A stretch of DNA of 64,000 nucleotides from positions 62,001 through 126,000 of the forward strand of contig DASVQI010000036.1 in NCBI GenBank assembly GCA_036389255.1, in the 5' to 3' direction. Each line of letters starts with the position of its first letter. The stretch's first letter is position 1. Made by a program: the position numbers and the translations under genes. This DNA is from JACVRN01 sp036389255 (lineage in GTDB: Bacteria > Acidobacteriota > Blastocatellia > Pyrinomonadales > Pyrinomonadaceae). This document shows positions 45,328 to 53,228 of this stretch, piece by piece. Below the pieces are notes generated by a model. The model did not search any database, was not told the origin of the DNA, and was given only the letters and a program-made list of their open reading frames with translations.

Positions 45328-46188
45328 ATGAAGAAACAGACTCGCACGCTTCTCTCAGTTGCTTTGCTGTTCGCCCTTACGCTCTCTCCGACATTGCGGC
45401 CTGCGGCTGCGGATAAGATGAAGCCGGAAGAGTTGGTCTTGAAGCATCTGTCATCAATCGGCGCTGAAGACGCACGCGCCGCTCTCAAGACCATGATTGC
45501 CATAGGGACTGTCGAGGCCACGTTTCGCGCCCGTGGCACAAGCAAGGCTACGGGCTCGTCTCTCTTTGCGTCGAACGGCGACAAGAATCTGATGAGCCTG
45601 CTTTTCAACAGCTCGGAATATCCGTATGAGCGGATTGGCTTCAACGGCGAGCGCGTGACGGGCGCTGAGATTCGACCCGGCACACGCACGCCGCTCATAA
45701 ACTTCCTTCTGGGCTATGACACAATCATCAGGCAGGGCTTGCTGGGCGGGACGCTCTCCACTGCATGGCCGCTTCTTCACACGACGGAGAAGCAGGCCAA
45801 GCTTGAGTACGGCGGGTTGAAGAAGACGGAAGGCAGACAGTTGCACGAGCTTCGTTACACCCCGCGCAAGGGCGGCGACATAAAGATTAGCCTCTTCTTC
45901 GACGCGGAAACTTTTCAGCACGTTCGCACCGAGTACCGCAAGACAATCGCTGGCCAGATGGGCTCGGGCCCGAACAACTCCGCTAGCACTTCCACGGAGA
46001 CGCGCTATAAGATGGTCGAAGAGTTCGGAGACTTCAGGCAGGAGGGCAAGCTCACGCTGCCGCACGATTACAGGTTGTCGCTCGTGATAGAAAGCCCCGC
46101 GAACGTCATGTCGCTCGAATGGGCTATGAAGTTCACGAAGTTCACCTTCGGTCAGGCCATCAACGACAAGGAGTTCTCGATAGGCTAA
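45328..46188 (+). CDS. Secreted LolA-like protein of unknown function
   Basis: 286 aa. A signal peptide covers about 1-28 (LLFALTLSPTLRPAAADK). The mature part begins with MKPEELVLKHLSSIG and continues with beta-strand-rich sequence (IAIGTVEATFRARG, YTPRKGGDIKISLFFDAETF, MVEEFGDFRQEGKLTLPHDY), a layout resembling lipoprotein-sorting LolA/LolB folds found in many acidobacterial secreted proteins. The family assignment is tentative. It interrupts the usual moxR-DUF58 order and has its own candidate promoter. Confidence 0.75.
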   Translation: MKKQTRTLLSVALLFALTLSPTLRPAAADKMKPEELVLKHLSSIGAEDARAALKTMIAIGTVEATFRARGTSKATGSSLFASNGDKNLMSLLFNSSEYPYERIGFNGERVTGAEIRPGTRTPLINFLLGYDTIIRQGLLGGTLSTAWPLLHTTEKQAKLEYGGLKKTEGRQLHELRYTPRKGGDIKISLFFDAETFQHVRTEYRKTIAGQMGSGPNNSASTSTETRYKMVEEFGDFRQEGKLTLPHDYRLSLVIESPANVMSLEWAMKFTKFTFGQAINDKEFSIG

Positions 46189-46200
46189 CCGGAACGGAAA

Positions 46201-46256
46201 GAATTGATTCGTTGATTCAATGAAACAATGAGCCGGTGAATCAATTCCTTTGAATC
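46201..46256. repeat. Inverted period-8 repeat, TTGATTCA-type
   Basis: GAATTGATTC (46201-46210) pairs perfectly with GAATCAATTC (46238-46247). Additional TTGATTCA units lie between them, and TGAATC runs up to the ATG at 46257. The unit is the same kind as the element before the TolC-like gene at 2241, on the other strand. Confidence 0.75.
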
Positions 46257-47576
46257 ATGCGTTTTGTTTTCACAAGACTCTTTTACATACTGCTCTTCGC
46301 GGGGCTGGTTCCGCTTTCGCTTTCGTGGGGGCGGCCCGCGCTCAGGTGGGCGACGCTCATTTATGACATGGCGCTGCTGGTAGCGGTGCTTGTGGATGCG
46401 CGGCTGAGCCGTCTGCCTGCGGGCTTTACTATCCGGCGAGAGTTCGGCAGCCGCTTCGCGGTCGGGGCCGAAACGGAGGTGCGCGTGCATCTGCTGAATC
46501 AGAGCACGCGCGCGTTGAGCCTTCAGATAAAGGACGAGTTCCCGCCTCAGATGAACTTGAGCGGCCAGCGACAGGCGCGCGTGCGCGTAGAGGCGCAAGG
46601 CTCCGCCACACTCATATACAACCTGCAACCTCCGAAGAGAGGCCGCTTCGAGTTCGGCCAGACCGCCGTGCGCTATCTCTCACGGCTGGGGCTCGCGTGG
46701 GTGCAAACCTCTCTTGGCGAAGCCGAGAGCATAAAGGTCTATCCGAACATAAGGCGGGCGCGAGAGGCCGAGCTTAAAGCCCTTGGCGCGCGTTCTCTGG
46801 TCGCGGCGCACCGCAAGACCTCGTGGCGCGGCGAAGGCAGGGAGTTCGAATCTTTGAGGGATTACGTGCGCGGCGACGAGTTGCGGCACGTTTCATGGAC
46901 GGCCACGGCTCGGCGCGGCAAGCTGACCACGCGGCAGTACCAGATAGAGCGAGACCAGACCATTGTGATTGCGCTCGACGCGGGCCGCCTTATGACGGCG
47001 CGGATTGAGCAGGAGACGAAGCTTGACTCGGCTGTTCACGCGGCGCTGGCTCTGATGAGCGCGGCCCAGCGCGGCGGAGACAACTCCGGCCTACTGGTAT
47101 TCGGTCGCCGCATCAAGAGCTACCTGCCGCCCAAGCGGGGGCGCGAGCATATGGACGCGGCGCTCGAAGCTCTACACGCCGTTGAGCCTGAGATGATAGA
47201 GCCGTCTTATGCACGCGCCTTCGAATTCATAGCCATCAACTGCAAACGCCGCGCGCTCGTGGTAGTCCTCACAGACCTTGTTGACGAAGAGGGCTCGCGC
47301 GAGCTTCTCACCTCGCTGAAGCTGCTGCGCCCGCGACACCTGCCGCTCGTCGTCACCATCAGTGACCGTGACCTGCGCGCAGCCGTGCAGGACGAGCCAG
47401 CCAGCATCCCGGAACTTTTCACACAATCTGTCGCGGAAGAGATTCTGCACCAGCGCGAAGCGGCGCTCAGGCTCGTGGAATCGCAGGGCGGGCTGGCCTT
47501 GGACGTTACCTCCGCGACGCTCGCGCCCTCGCTCCTTGAAACCTACATCCGAGTCAAAGAACACGGGCTCTTATAA
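46257..47576 (+). CDS. DUF58 / von Willebrand A-like membrane protein
   Basis: 439 aa. Two N-terminal hydrophobic helices (about 5-45) precede an immunoglobulin-like region (about 55-150). The DUF58 core follows (EFESLRDYVRGDELRHVSW), then a vWA-like domain (about 235-430). The MIDAS-type motif is DAGRL rather than the canonical DxSxS, so metal binding may be altered. DUF58 proteins pair with MoxR ATPases. The start touches a repeat arm and lacks a Shine-Dalgarno sequence. It is convergent with the methyltransferase gene (5-base gap). Confidence 0.9.
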   Translation: MRFVFTRLFYILLFAGLVPLSLSWGRPALRWATLIYDMALLVAVLVDARLSRLPAGFTIRREFGSRFAVGAETEVRVHLLNQSTRALSLQIKDEFPPQMNLSGQRQARVRVEAQGSATLIYNLQPPKRGRFEFGQTAVRYLSRLGLAWVQTSLGEAESIKVYPNIRRAREAELKALGARSLVAAHRKTSWRGEGREFESLRDYVRGDELRHVSWTATARRGKLTTRQYQIERDQTIVIALDAGRLMTARIEQETKLDSAVHAALALMSAAQRGGDNSGLLVFGRRIKSYLPPKRGREHMDAALEALHAVEPEMIEPSYARAFEFIAINCKRRALVVVLTDLVDEEGSRELLTSLKLLRPRHLPLVVTISDRDLRAAVQDEPASIPELFTQSVAEEILHQREAALRLVESQGGLALDVTSATLAPSLLETYIRVKEHGLL

Positions 47577-47581
47577 GAGAA

Positions 47582-48862
47582 TCAGGCGACCTCTATTTCC
47601 ATCCTCACAACCGCCGAGCCGTTGTTCTCGAACCAGCAGACGTACTCGCTGACCAAATCGAATTCCAGCATATATTTTCCTTTGGGCGGCGCAGGCACAC
47701 GCGCCTCTAAGCTCACGGATTCGCCCGGCTGAACGGGGCGACCCTCTCCGGGTGTCAGATGATGGCGGGAATAATCACGATTGATTAAGAAGCCGTCCGC
47801 GCTGAGCAGGTGAGTGCCCAGATGAACAGGCCCCTTCGGGCTTGAGGTTGGAAGCCAGATGCTGGTTCCGACATTCTTCACAGTCACCTGAGCCACAAGC
47901 GGCTCTCCCTCTTTTGTCTGACGGGAGTTAAGTATGACGCTGATTTCTGCCGATAAGCCTGAGCGCTGTCGGCTGTCCAAGGCTTGTGCTTCGCCTTTAT
48001 GCAGGAAGAAGATTCTGTGATGCTGCATGAAGGCGCGCGTCTCCGAAGCGTATCGTGCGCCCGTGCCGTCCTCGTTCATGAACTCGTCAAACTCGTCCGG
48101 GCTCAGCAGGAAAATCTTCGGGCTGAAGATTGAGAGCTTCATGTCCGTAAAACCTGCGGCGCTGGCCATCTTCCATATCTCTCGCACGTCTATGTCGTTC
48201 TCTATTACCCGGTTCATACGCATCTCGTATTGCGCCTGCGGCGTGCGAGAGTGATTCGGGCCGGGTTCCGAAAAGGCAGCGATGCCGCCCTCTTTCAGCA
48301 CGCGCGCCATCTCTTTTAAGACCTGTCCGGTGTTGGCTACGTGATGAAAGGCATCCATGCAAAGGACTCTATCCATGCTCTCGTCCGGCAGGTCGAAGCT
48401 GTGGCCGTCGAAGCGCAAGAATCTCGGCTCCGGCTGATTGCCGAAGACGGGACGGCGTCGGTATAGCTCCCTGCCGATTTTAAGCGCCGTCTCCGACACG
48501 TCCAGCGCCGTGACTTCGCATCCCAACTGCGTCAGTAGATGCGACGACCAGCAGGAGCCCGCGCCGAAATCCAGCACGCTCATGCCGGGCGAGAGGATGA
48601 GTCCCTGAAGCAGGTGCGCGAAGGAGACAAGCAGCTCAGGCGTCTCTATTACGTCCGCGAAGGGCTTAGCCAGATGATGCTCCCAGCTTTCTAGCTGCGC
48701 GAAATATTCTTCAGCAGATTCGTTAAGCTCTTCTACACTTAAATTTTTTATGAGCTGCCGCACGTCTACGAAGTCAGCCTGATGCGCGGTCGGCTGGCTC
48801 TCTACGGGAGCTTCCTCAGAAGCAGGCTTTCTCTGATTCAGCTTCTTGAAAATCTTCAACAT
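47582..48862 (-). CDS. SAM-dependent methyltransferase with C-terminal beta-sandwich domain
   Basis: 426 aa. Residues about 55-260 form a class I methyltransferase (motif I DFGAGSCWSSHL, DVSETAL, then CMDAFHHVAN and LKEGGIAAFSEPGPNHS). Residues about 315-425 are a beta-rich domain (VTVKNVGTSIWLPTS, VSLEARVPAPPKGKYMLEFDLV) resembling the sugar-binding C-terminal domain of Wzt-type O-antigen exporters. This suggests a glycan- or polysaccharide-linked substrate, but that is inference. It follows the SpoIIM gene on the same strand (30-base gap). Confidence 0.87.
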   Translation of the reverse strand: MLKIFKKLNQRKPASEEAPVESQPTAHQADFVDVRQLIKNLSVEELNESAEEYFAQLESWEHHLAKPFADVIETPELLVSFAHLLQGLILSPGMSVLDFGAGSCWSSHLLTQLGCEVTALDVSETALKIGRELYRRRPVFGNQPEPRFLRFDGHSFDLPDESMDRVLCMDAFHHVANTGQVLKEMARVLKEGGIAAFSEPGPNHSRTPQAQYEMRMNRVIENDIDVREIWKMASAAGFTDMKLSIFSPKIFLLSPDEFDEFMNEDGTGARYASETRAFMQHHRIFFLHKGEAQALDSRQRSGLSAEISVILNSRQTKEGEPLVAQVTVKNVGTSIWLPTSSPKGPVHLGTHLLSADGFLINRDYSRHHLTPGEGRPVQPGESVSLEARVPAPPKGKYMLEFDLVSEYVCWFENNGSAVVRMEIEVA

Positions 48863-48892
48863 GGCGGTTTGATAAAGGTGCGCGCGCGAGTG

Positions 48893-49876
48893 TTACTTGC
48901 TCTTCGCAGTCTCTTCTTCCCGTCCCATCAGCAGAAGGTAAGACCAAAGGGCTATGCCTGTGATGATGCCTATGGCGAACTTAATAGCGGGGTTGGCGGG
49001 AGCGGGCGAGATGAAGCCTTCTATGAGTCCGGCTATGAACAGGAGCGGTGCGCATCCCGCTATGAGTCGCACGGCTTCCAGCCCGCGCGACTTCAGCGCG
49101 TCGGCGCGGGAAAGGTCGCCGGGCACAAGTATGGCTAGGCCGAGCATCATGCCCGCACCTCCGGCTATGAAGATACACGACAGCTCTATTACGCCGTGCC
49201 CGACCATGAAGGTGACGAGCGCGTCGCCGAAGCCCGCGCGGTAGGTGAGAGCCAGCACGGCGCCTATGCTCGCGCCGTTGATTGCCATGATGTAGAGCGT
49301 GCCTACGCCGAAGAGAGCGCCGTAAGCGAAGGCCAGAAAGGTGACGCCGATGTTGTTGGTCAGGATAGCGCTTGAGCCAATCTGATTGCCTTCGTTCAGG
49401 CTCTCCCACCAATGATTGCGCGTCTCTATGTTCACCTCGCGCCAGACGGGAGAGATGCCCGCAAGCTCAGAGAACTCCACGTCCTGCCACGTGCCCAGAA
49501 AGCCTATCAGCGCGAAGGCCATGAAGACTATGAAGCTGGTGGCGGTGTAGCGCCATGTCTTGCGAAAGGTGCGCGGAAAATCTCGCGCGAAGAAGTTGCG
49601 AAGCCTACGCGGCGCTTGCGCGTCCGCCCGGTAGATGCGCCCGTGCGCGCGAATCACCAGACTGTTCAGGTAGTTGATGAGGCGCGGGTCGCGCGATTCC
49701 GCCCGCGCTATGGCCAAATCCGAGGCCGTGCGGCGATAGATGCGGCCAAGCTCGCGCACCTCTTCACGATGAAGCCTGCGCAGGGAAGAACTGTCCAGCA
49801 GCGACAGCAAACCCTCAAGGCGCTGCCAAGCTCCCTTTCGCTCCGTGATGAATCTCTCCTGTATCCTGTCCGGCAT
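48893..49876 (-). CDS. Stage II sporulation protein M-like (SpoIIM/DUF95) membrane protein
   Basis: 327 aa. A cytoplasmic N-terminal half is Arg-rich (WQRLEGLLSLLDSS, RTASDLAIARAESRDPRLINYLNSLVIRAHG). Five or six membrane helices follow from about residue 105, with the conserved NNIGVTFLAFAYGALFGVGT and GHGVIELSCIFIAGGAG. The organism need not sporulate, since this family is widespread beside MoxR, DUF58 and RDD genes. It belongs to the same neighbourhood module as the plus-strand cluster ending at 47576. Confidence 0.9.
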   Translation of the reverse strand: MPDRIQERFITERKGAWQRLEGLLSLLDSSSLRRLHREEVRELGRIYRRTASDLAIARAESRDPRLINYLNSLVIRAHGRIYRADAQAPRRLRNFFARDFPRTFRKTWRYTATSFIVFMAFALIGFLGTWQDVEFSELAGISPVWREVNIETRNHWWESLNEGNQIGSSAILTNNIGVTFLAFAYGALFGVGTLYIMAINGASIGAVLALTYRAGFGDALVTFMVGHGVIELSCIFIAGGAGMMLGLAILVPGDLSRADALKSRGLEAVRLIAGCAPLLFIAGLIEGFISPAPANPAIKFAIGIITGIALWSYLLLMGREEETAKSK

Positions 49877-50006
49877 AAGTCGGCTGTCTCAATCTGATAT
49901 TTCAAATTGTAGCATTACATGAAAGAATGTTGGATAGAGGAGACGTAAAGGCGGAGGAAAGATTTTCTATCCTGCTTCTCCGAGCTTAAGAAGGTGGAAC
50001 CGGGCG

Positions 50007-51203
50007 ATGATGATTTTCAGAATGGCGCTTCTCTTTCTTCCCCTTCTGGCGCTTGTGAATCAGACCATGAGCAACACGGGCGAGAAACCCAGACCGCGTG
50101 CGCGCGACGTGGGCCTGACGATAGGAGTTCTTCCGACCGGCAGGCTCAATGCCATCACGGACGTAAAGGGCGTGCGCGTAGGCCACTCGACTCTGATACG
50201 CGGCGCGAACGTGCGAACGGGCGTGACGGCCATTCTCCCTCACGAAGGCAATCTGTTTCAGGAGAAGGTTCCGGCGGCCATCTTCGTTGGCAACGGCTTC
50301 GGAAAGCTCATGGGCTCAACTCAGGTCAACGAGCTTGGAGAGATTGAGACGCCCATCCTTTTGACCAACACGCTGAACGTCCCGCGCGTGGCCGACTCGC
50401 TTATAGAATGGATGCTCTCGCTTCCCGGCAACGAGGAGGTGCGCTCCATCAACGCGGTCGTGGCCGAGACGAACGACGGATTCTTAAATGACATACGCGG
50501 GCGTCACGTCGGGCGCGAAGAGGTCTTCGCGGCGCTGCGAGCGGCCAGAGACGGAGAGGTCGAAGAAGGCTCCGTGGGCGCAGGTACGGGCACTGTGGCC
50601 TTCGGCTTCAAGGGCGGAATCGGGACGGCTTCTAGAGCTTTACCGCAAACTCTGGGCGGCTACACGGTGGGCGTGCTGGTTCAGACGAACTTCGGCGGCG
50701 TGCTCACAATCAACGGTGCTCCGGTGGGCCGGGAGCTTGGCAACTATTACCTGAAGGACAAGCTTGAGCCGCAAAGGCGCGCGGGCCGAACTTCTGAGCC
50801 TCAACTACAGTCAGACCGCGCCGACGGCTCCATCATCATAGTTGTGGCGACGGACGCTCCGCTCGATTACAGAAATCTGCGGCGGCTCGCGGCCCGCGCC
50901 ATGCTGGGCCTTGCCCGTACAGGCTCGCCTTCAACGAACGGGAGCGGCGATTACGTCATAGCCTTCAGCACGCAGAACCGCGTACGTGCAATGGAAGAGC
51001 GCCGACAGGTGCAGCTTCTTGGAAACGAAGCCACGTCGCCCCTCTTTCTGGCCGTGGTCGAAGCGACGGAAGAGGCCATCTACAACTCGCTCTTTCGCGC
51101 CACGAGCATGACGGGCATCAACGGCCATCGCGTGGAGGCTCTGCCGCTAGACCGCACGCTTGAGATTTTGAAAAAGTACAACGCTCTGACGCCAGTTAAA
51201 TAG
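50007..51203 (+). CDS. P1-family aminopeptidase (DmpA/BapA-like), secreted
   Basis: N-terminal nucleophile hydrolase of the P1 family, 398 aa. A signal peptide covers about 1-21. The N-terminal RDVGLTIGVLPTGRLNAITDVKGVRVGH is characteristic, with GFKGGIGTASR in the middle. The predicted self-cleavage site is Gly274-Ser275 (ADGSIIIVVATDAP), which would free the nucleophile Ser275 at the new N-terminus of the beta chain. Family members release N-terminal D- or beta-amino acids or ordinary residues. It stands alone. Confidence 0.9.
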   Translation: MMIFRMALLFLPLLALVNQTMSNTGEKPRPRARDVGLTIGVLPTGRLNAITDVKGVRVGHSTLIRGANVRTGVTAILPHEGNLFQEKVPAAIFVGNGFGKLMGSTQVNELGEIETPILLTNTLNVPRVADSLIEWMLSLPGNEEVRSINAVVAETNDGFLNDIRGRHVGREEVFAALRAARDGEVEEGSVGAGTGTVAFGFKGGIGTASRALPQTLGGYTVGVLVQTNFGGVLTINGAPVGRELGNYYLKDKLEPQRRAGRTSEPQLQSDRADGSIIIVVATDAPLDYRNLRRLAARAMLGLARTGSPSTNGSGDYVIAFSTQNRVRAMEERRQVQLLGNEATSPLFLAVVEATEEAIYNSLFRATSMTGINGHRVEALPLDRTLEILKKYNALTPVK

Positions 51204-51241
51204 CCCGCGTGGGCGGGACACGACTCCCCGCGAAAAAAACT

Positions 51242-52027
51242 TCAGCAGTCATGAGTCTCAGTCTCTTTCCATGCCTTGAGGACTTTTTCGAGCGCGGCGA
51301 TGTTTCTTTCATAGCGCCACGCGGGCGTCCGTAGGCTGACGGCGTAAACTATCCAGTATATTTTCTCCTCCCCATCCTTTCTAATCGCGATGGTCTTGTC
51401 CTCTATCATGGGGAGGCCCGTGGAGATGTTTGTGTACTGAACGACGTAGCGCATGGCCGGGCGCTTGCCTAGACGTGCGGGGTTGCGCTTGAACACAACT
51501 ACGTCCTTCGCGCTCGCTTTAAGATATTCTATGTGCGTGTTGACGGCTTGGTTCAGAGAGTCCCATGCTTCTTCATTGTAGATGCCTTCGACCTCAATCG
51601 TCGCCTGCGAATCGGAAGACAATCTGGCTATGAAGCCGTAATCGTATGCGGGCTCAGGAGCCTTCATGGCCACAAGGTCGGCGGGAATAGTCAGCGCGAA
51701 GCTATAATTATAGTTCTCGTACTCGCCCGTCAGAGGCTCGCACAGGCCGCAGATGTCATCCTGTATGCAGTTCTGGCAGGCTGGCTGTTCGGAGTCCGTT
51801 GCCTCATATTCCGGCGTAGTAGAAGCGAATGAGGGGGACAAAATAGAGGGGGCGGCCATCCGGGTCGTGAGTGTTGGTGTCGTTTCAGGAGTGGATTGTT
51901 TTGGTTTGAAGAGGAAGCTGGCCGCCTCCGCGTAAAAATAGAAGGCCAGAAAGCCCACTATGAAAGTAGAGAAAGCAACAAGGAGCATCACCATTCTACG
52001 AACTGTTTTTCTCAATACGATTTTCAT
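51242..52027 (-). CDS. Membrane-anchored protein of unknown function
   Basis: 261 aa from ATG 52027, which is preceded by GGAGAC; a GTG at 52087 would only add 20 residues. One N-terminal helix (about 12-34) and a Thr/Pro/Ser-rich stretch lead to a Cys cluster (CQNCIQDDICGLC) near residue 85. A globular region follows (YNYSFALTIPADLVAMKAPEPAYDYGFIA). The Cys pairs may bind metal or form disulfides outside the membrane. I do not recognise the family. Confidence 0.75.
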   Translation of the reverse strand: MKIVLRKTVRRMVMLLVAFSTFIVGFLAFYFYAEAASFLFKPKQSTPETTPTLTTRMAAPSILSPSFASTTPEYEATDSEQPACQNCIQDDICGLCEPLTGEYENYNYSFALTIPADLVAMKAPEPAYDYGFIARLSSDSQATIEVEGIYNEEAWDSLNQAVNTHIEYLKASAKDVVVFKRNPARLGKRPAMRYVVQYTNISTGLPMIEDKTIAIRKDGEEKIYWIVYAVSLRTPAWRYERNIAALEKVLKAWKETETHDC

Positions 52028-52338
52028 CGGTTTCGGTCTCCCGTCTTCTAAAAATTTGGCCTGCCTCGCTCTCAAGGGGCTTTGCACTATAATTCGCAGG
52101 GAATCTTCTCTTGCTTCACTTTGATTATCGTAGAAGGGCTTTGGAGAAGTTTAGGACGGAGCCAACAGCAGGCGGGCGTGCCAGCCATACAGAGGAGCGG
52201 CGAGCCTGCCGCCCGCGCCGCCTGTGGCTATCCACATTGATTGACGGCCCGAGATAATAGATGTTAGACCGCAAGGATTAGTGATAGGATTCGTCCCGGT
52301 TTCGACACCCATTTGAAGGATTTGCCCCTGAAGCTTTT
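52028..52338. other. Intergenic divergent region (311 bp)
   Basis: This space separates divergent genes. It contains a short GC-rich imperfect inverted repeat (about 52170-52222) and a GATAAT hexamer at 52253-52258 that could be a -10 element for the response regulator, without a convincing -35. No coding sequence is supported. Confidence 0.45.
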
Positions 52339-53115
52339 ATGTCAATTCTGATTGCCGAAGACAACGTGGCGCAGCGTCATTACCTGAGAGAGGTTCTTGA
52401 GCGTGAGTTCTCCGGACACGCGCCCGTGATTGAAGCCGGTGACGGCGAGAAGACGGTCGAGCTTGCTTTGAAGCACAGGCCGTCGCTCTGCGTGCTGGAC
52501 ATACAGATGCCTCAATTGTCGGGCGTGAAGGCGGCGCGTGCCATCTGGCGCGAGTACCCGGCGGCGCGCATAATCTTCTGGACGCAGTTCCCGCACGAGA
52601 TTTACATCAACGAGATTAGAAAAATCATACGCTCGGTGGAGCCGCCGCCCGCCTACGGCTTCATACACAAGAACAATCCCGAATCCCGTTTTCTGCGCTT
52701 TGTCGCAGCCGTGCTGGAAGACGGAGCCGACATGATTGACCCCGCGTTTAAGGACTCCTTCAAGCGGCCTCTCTTAACAGAGTTCGAGGCGGAGGCGCTC
52801 TATTACCTGGCGCTCGGATTATCCAACTGGGCCATAGCGCGAAAGTGCAGCCTCTCTTTGCGCGGCGTAGAGAGCCGTCTTGCGACGCTCTACGAAAAGC
52901 TCTTCGCTTTCACGCCCGAAGGCACGCCGCACGAGGCTTACGAAAAGCTTGCCTACAACACGCGCACGCGCGCCTTCTTCGAAGCCCTGAGGCGCGGCCT
53001 CTTGAACAGCGACGAGCTTGAGAAGGCCGCAGGGGAGCTGGAAGGCTGGATTGAGCGCGACCGCAAGAAGTACCTCTACGAAGAGACGGGACGAGGCGGC
53101 GGCGGAAAGCGTTGA
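52339..53115 (+). CDS. Response regulator with LuxR-like helix-turn-helix
   Basis: 258 aa. The receiver domain (1-130) has acceptor Asp54 (CVLDIQMP) and a Lys in YGFIHKNN. The C-terminal region (about 150-205) reads like a NarL/LuxR-type helix-turn-helix (LTEFEAEALYYLALGLSNWAIARK and SLRGVESRLATLYEKL), though with an atypical recognition helix. The next gene is a NarX/DesK-type sensor kinase on the same strand, so the two form a two-component pair. Confidence 0.9.
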   Translation: MSILIAEDNVAQRHYLREVLEREFSGHAPVIEAGDGEKTVELALKHRPSLCVLDIQMPQLSGVKAARAIWREYPAARIIFWTQFPHEIYINEIRKIIRSVEPPPAYGFIHKNNPESRFLRFVAAVLEDGADMIDPAFKDSFKRPLLTEFEAEALYYLALGLSNWAIARKCSLSLRGVESRLATLYEKLFAFTPEGTPHEAYEKLAYNTRTRAFFEALRRGLLNSDELEKAAGELEGWIERDRKKYLYEETGRGGGGKR

Positions 53116-53164
53116 AGTAACCGAAGGAAGGCCGATACGGAAAGAGAAGACGGAAAGCACAGCT

Positions 53165-53228
53165 CACGAAGCCAGTTGAGACGGCACGAAGGGAAAGCTC
53201 ATTTCGTGCCGTCTCAACTGGCTTCGTG
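53165..53228. repeat. Perfect 26-bp inverted repeat overlapping the sensor kinase start
   Basis: Arms 53165-53190 and 53203-53228 are perfectly complementary, with a 12-base loop holding GGGAAAG. The likely GTG start of the kinase (53206) lies inside the right arm, and the ribosome-binding-like purines are in the loop. Folding of the RNA should block translation. Confidence 0.9.
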
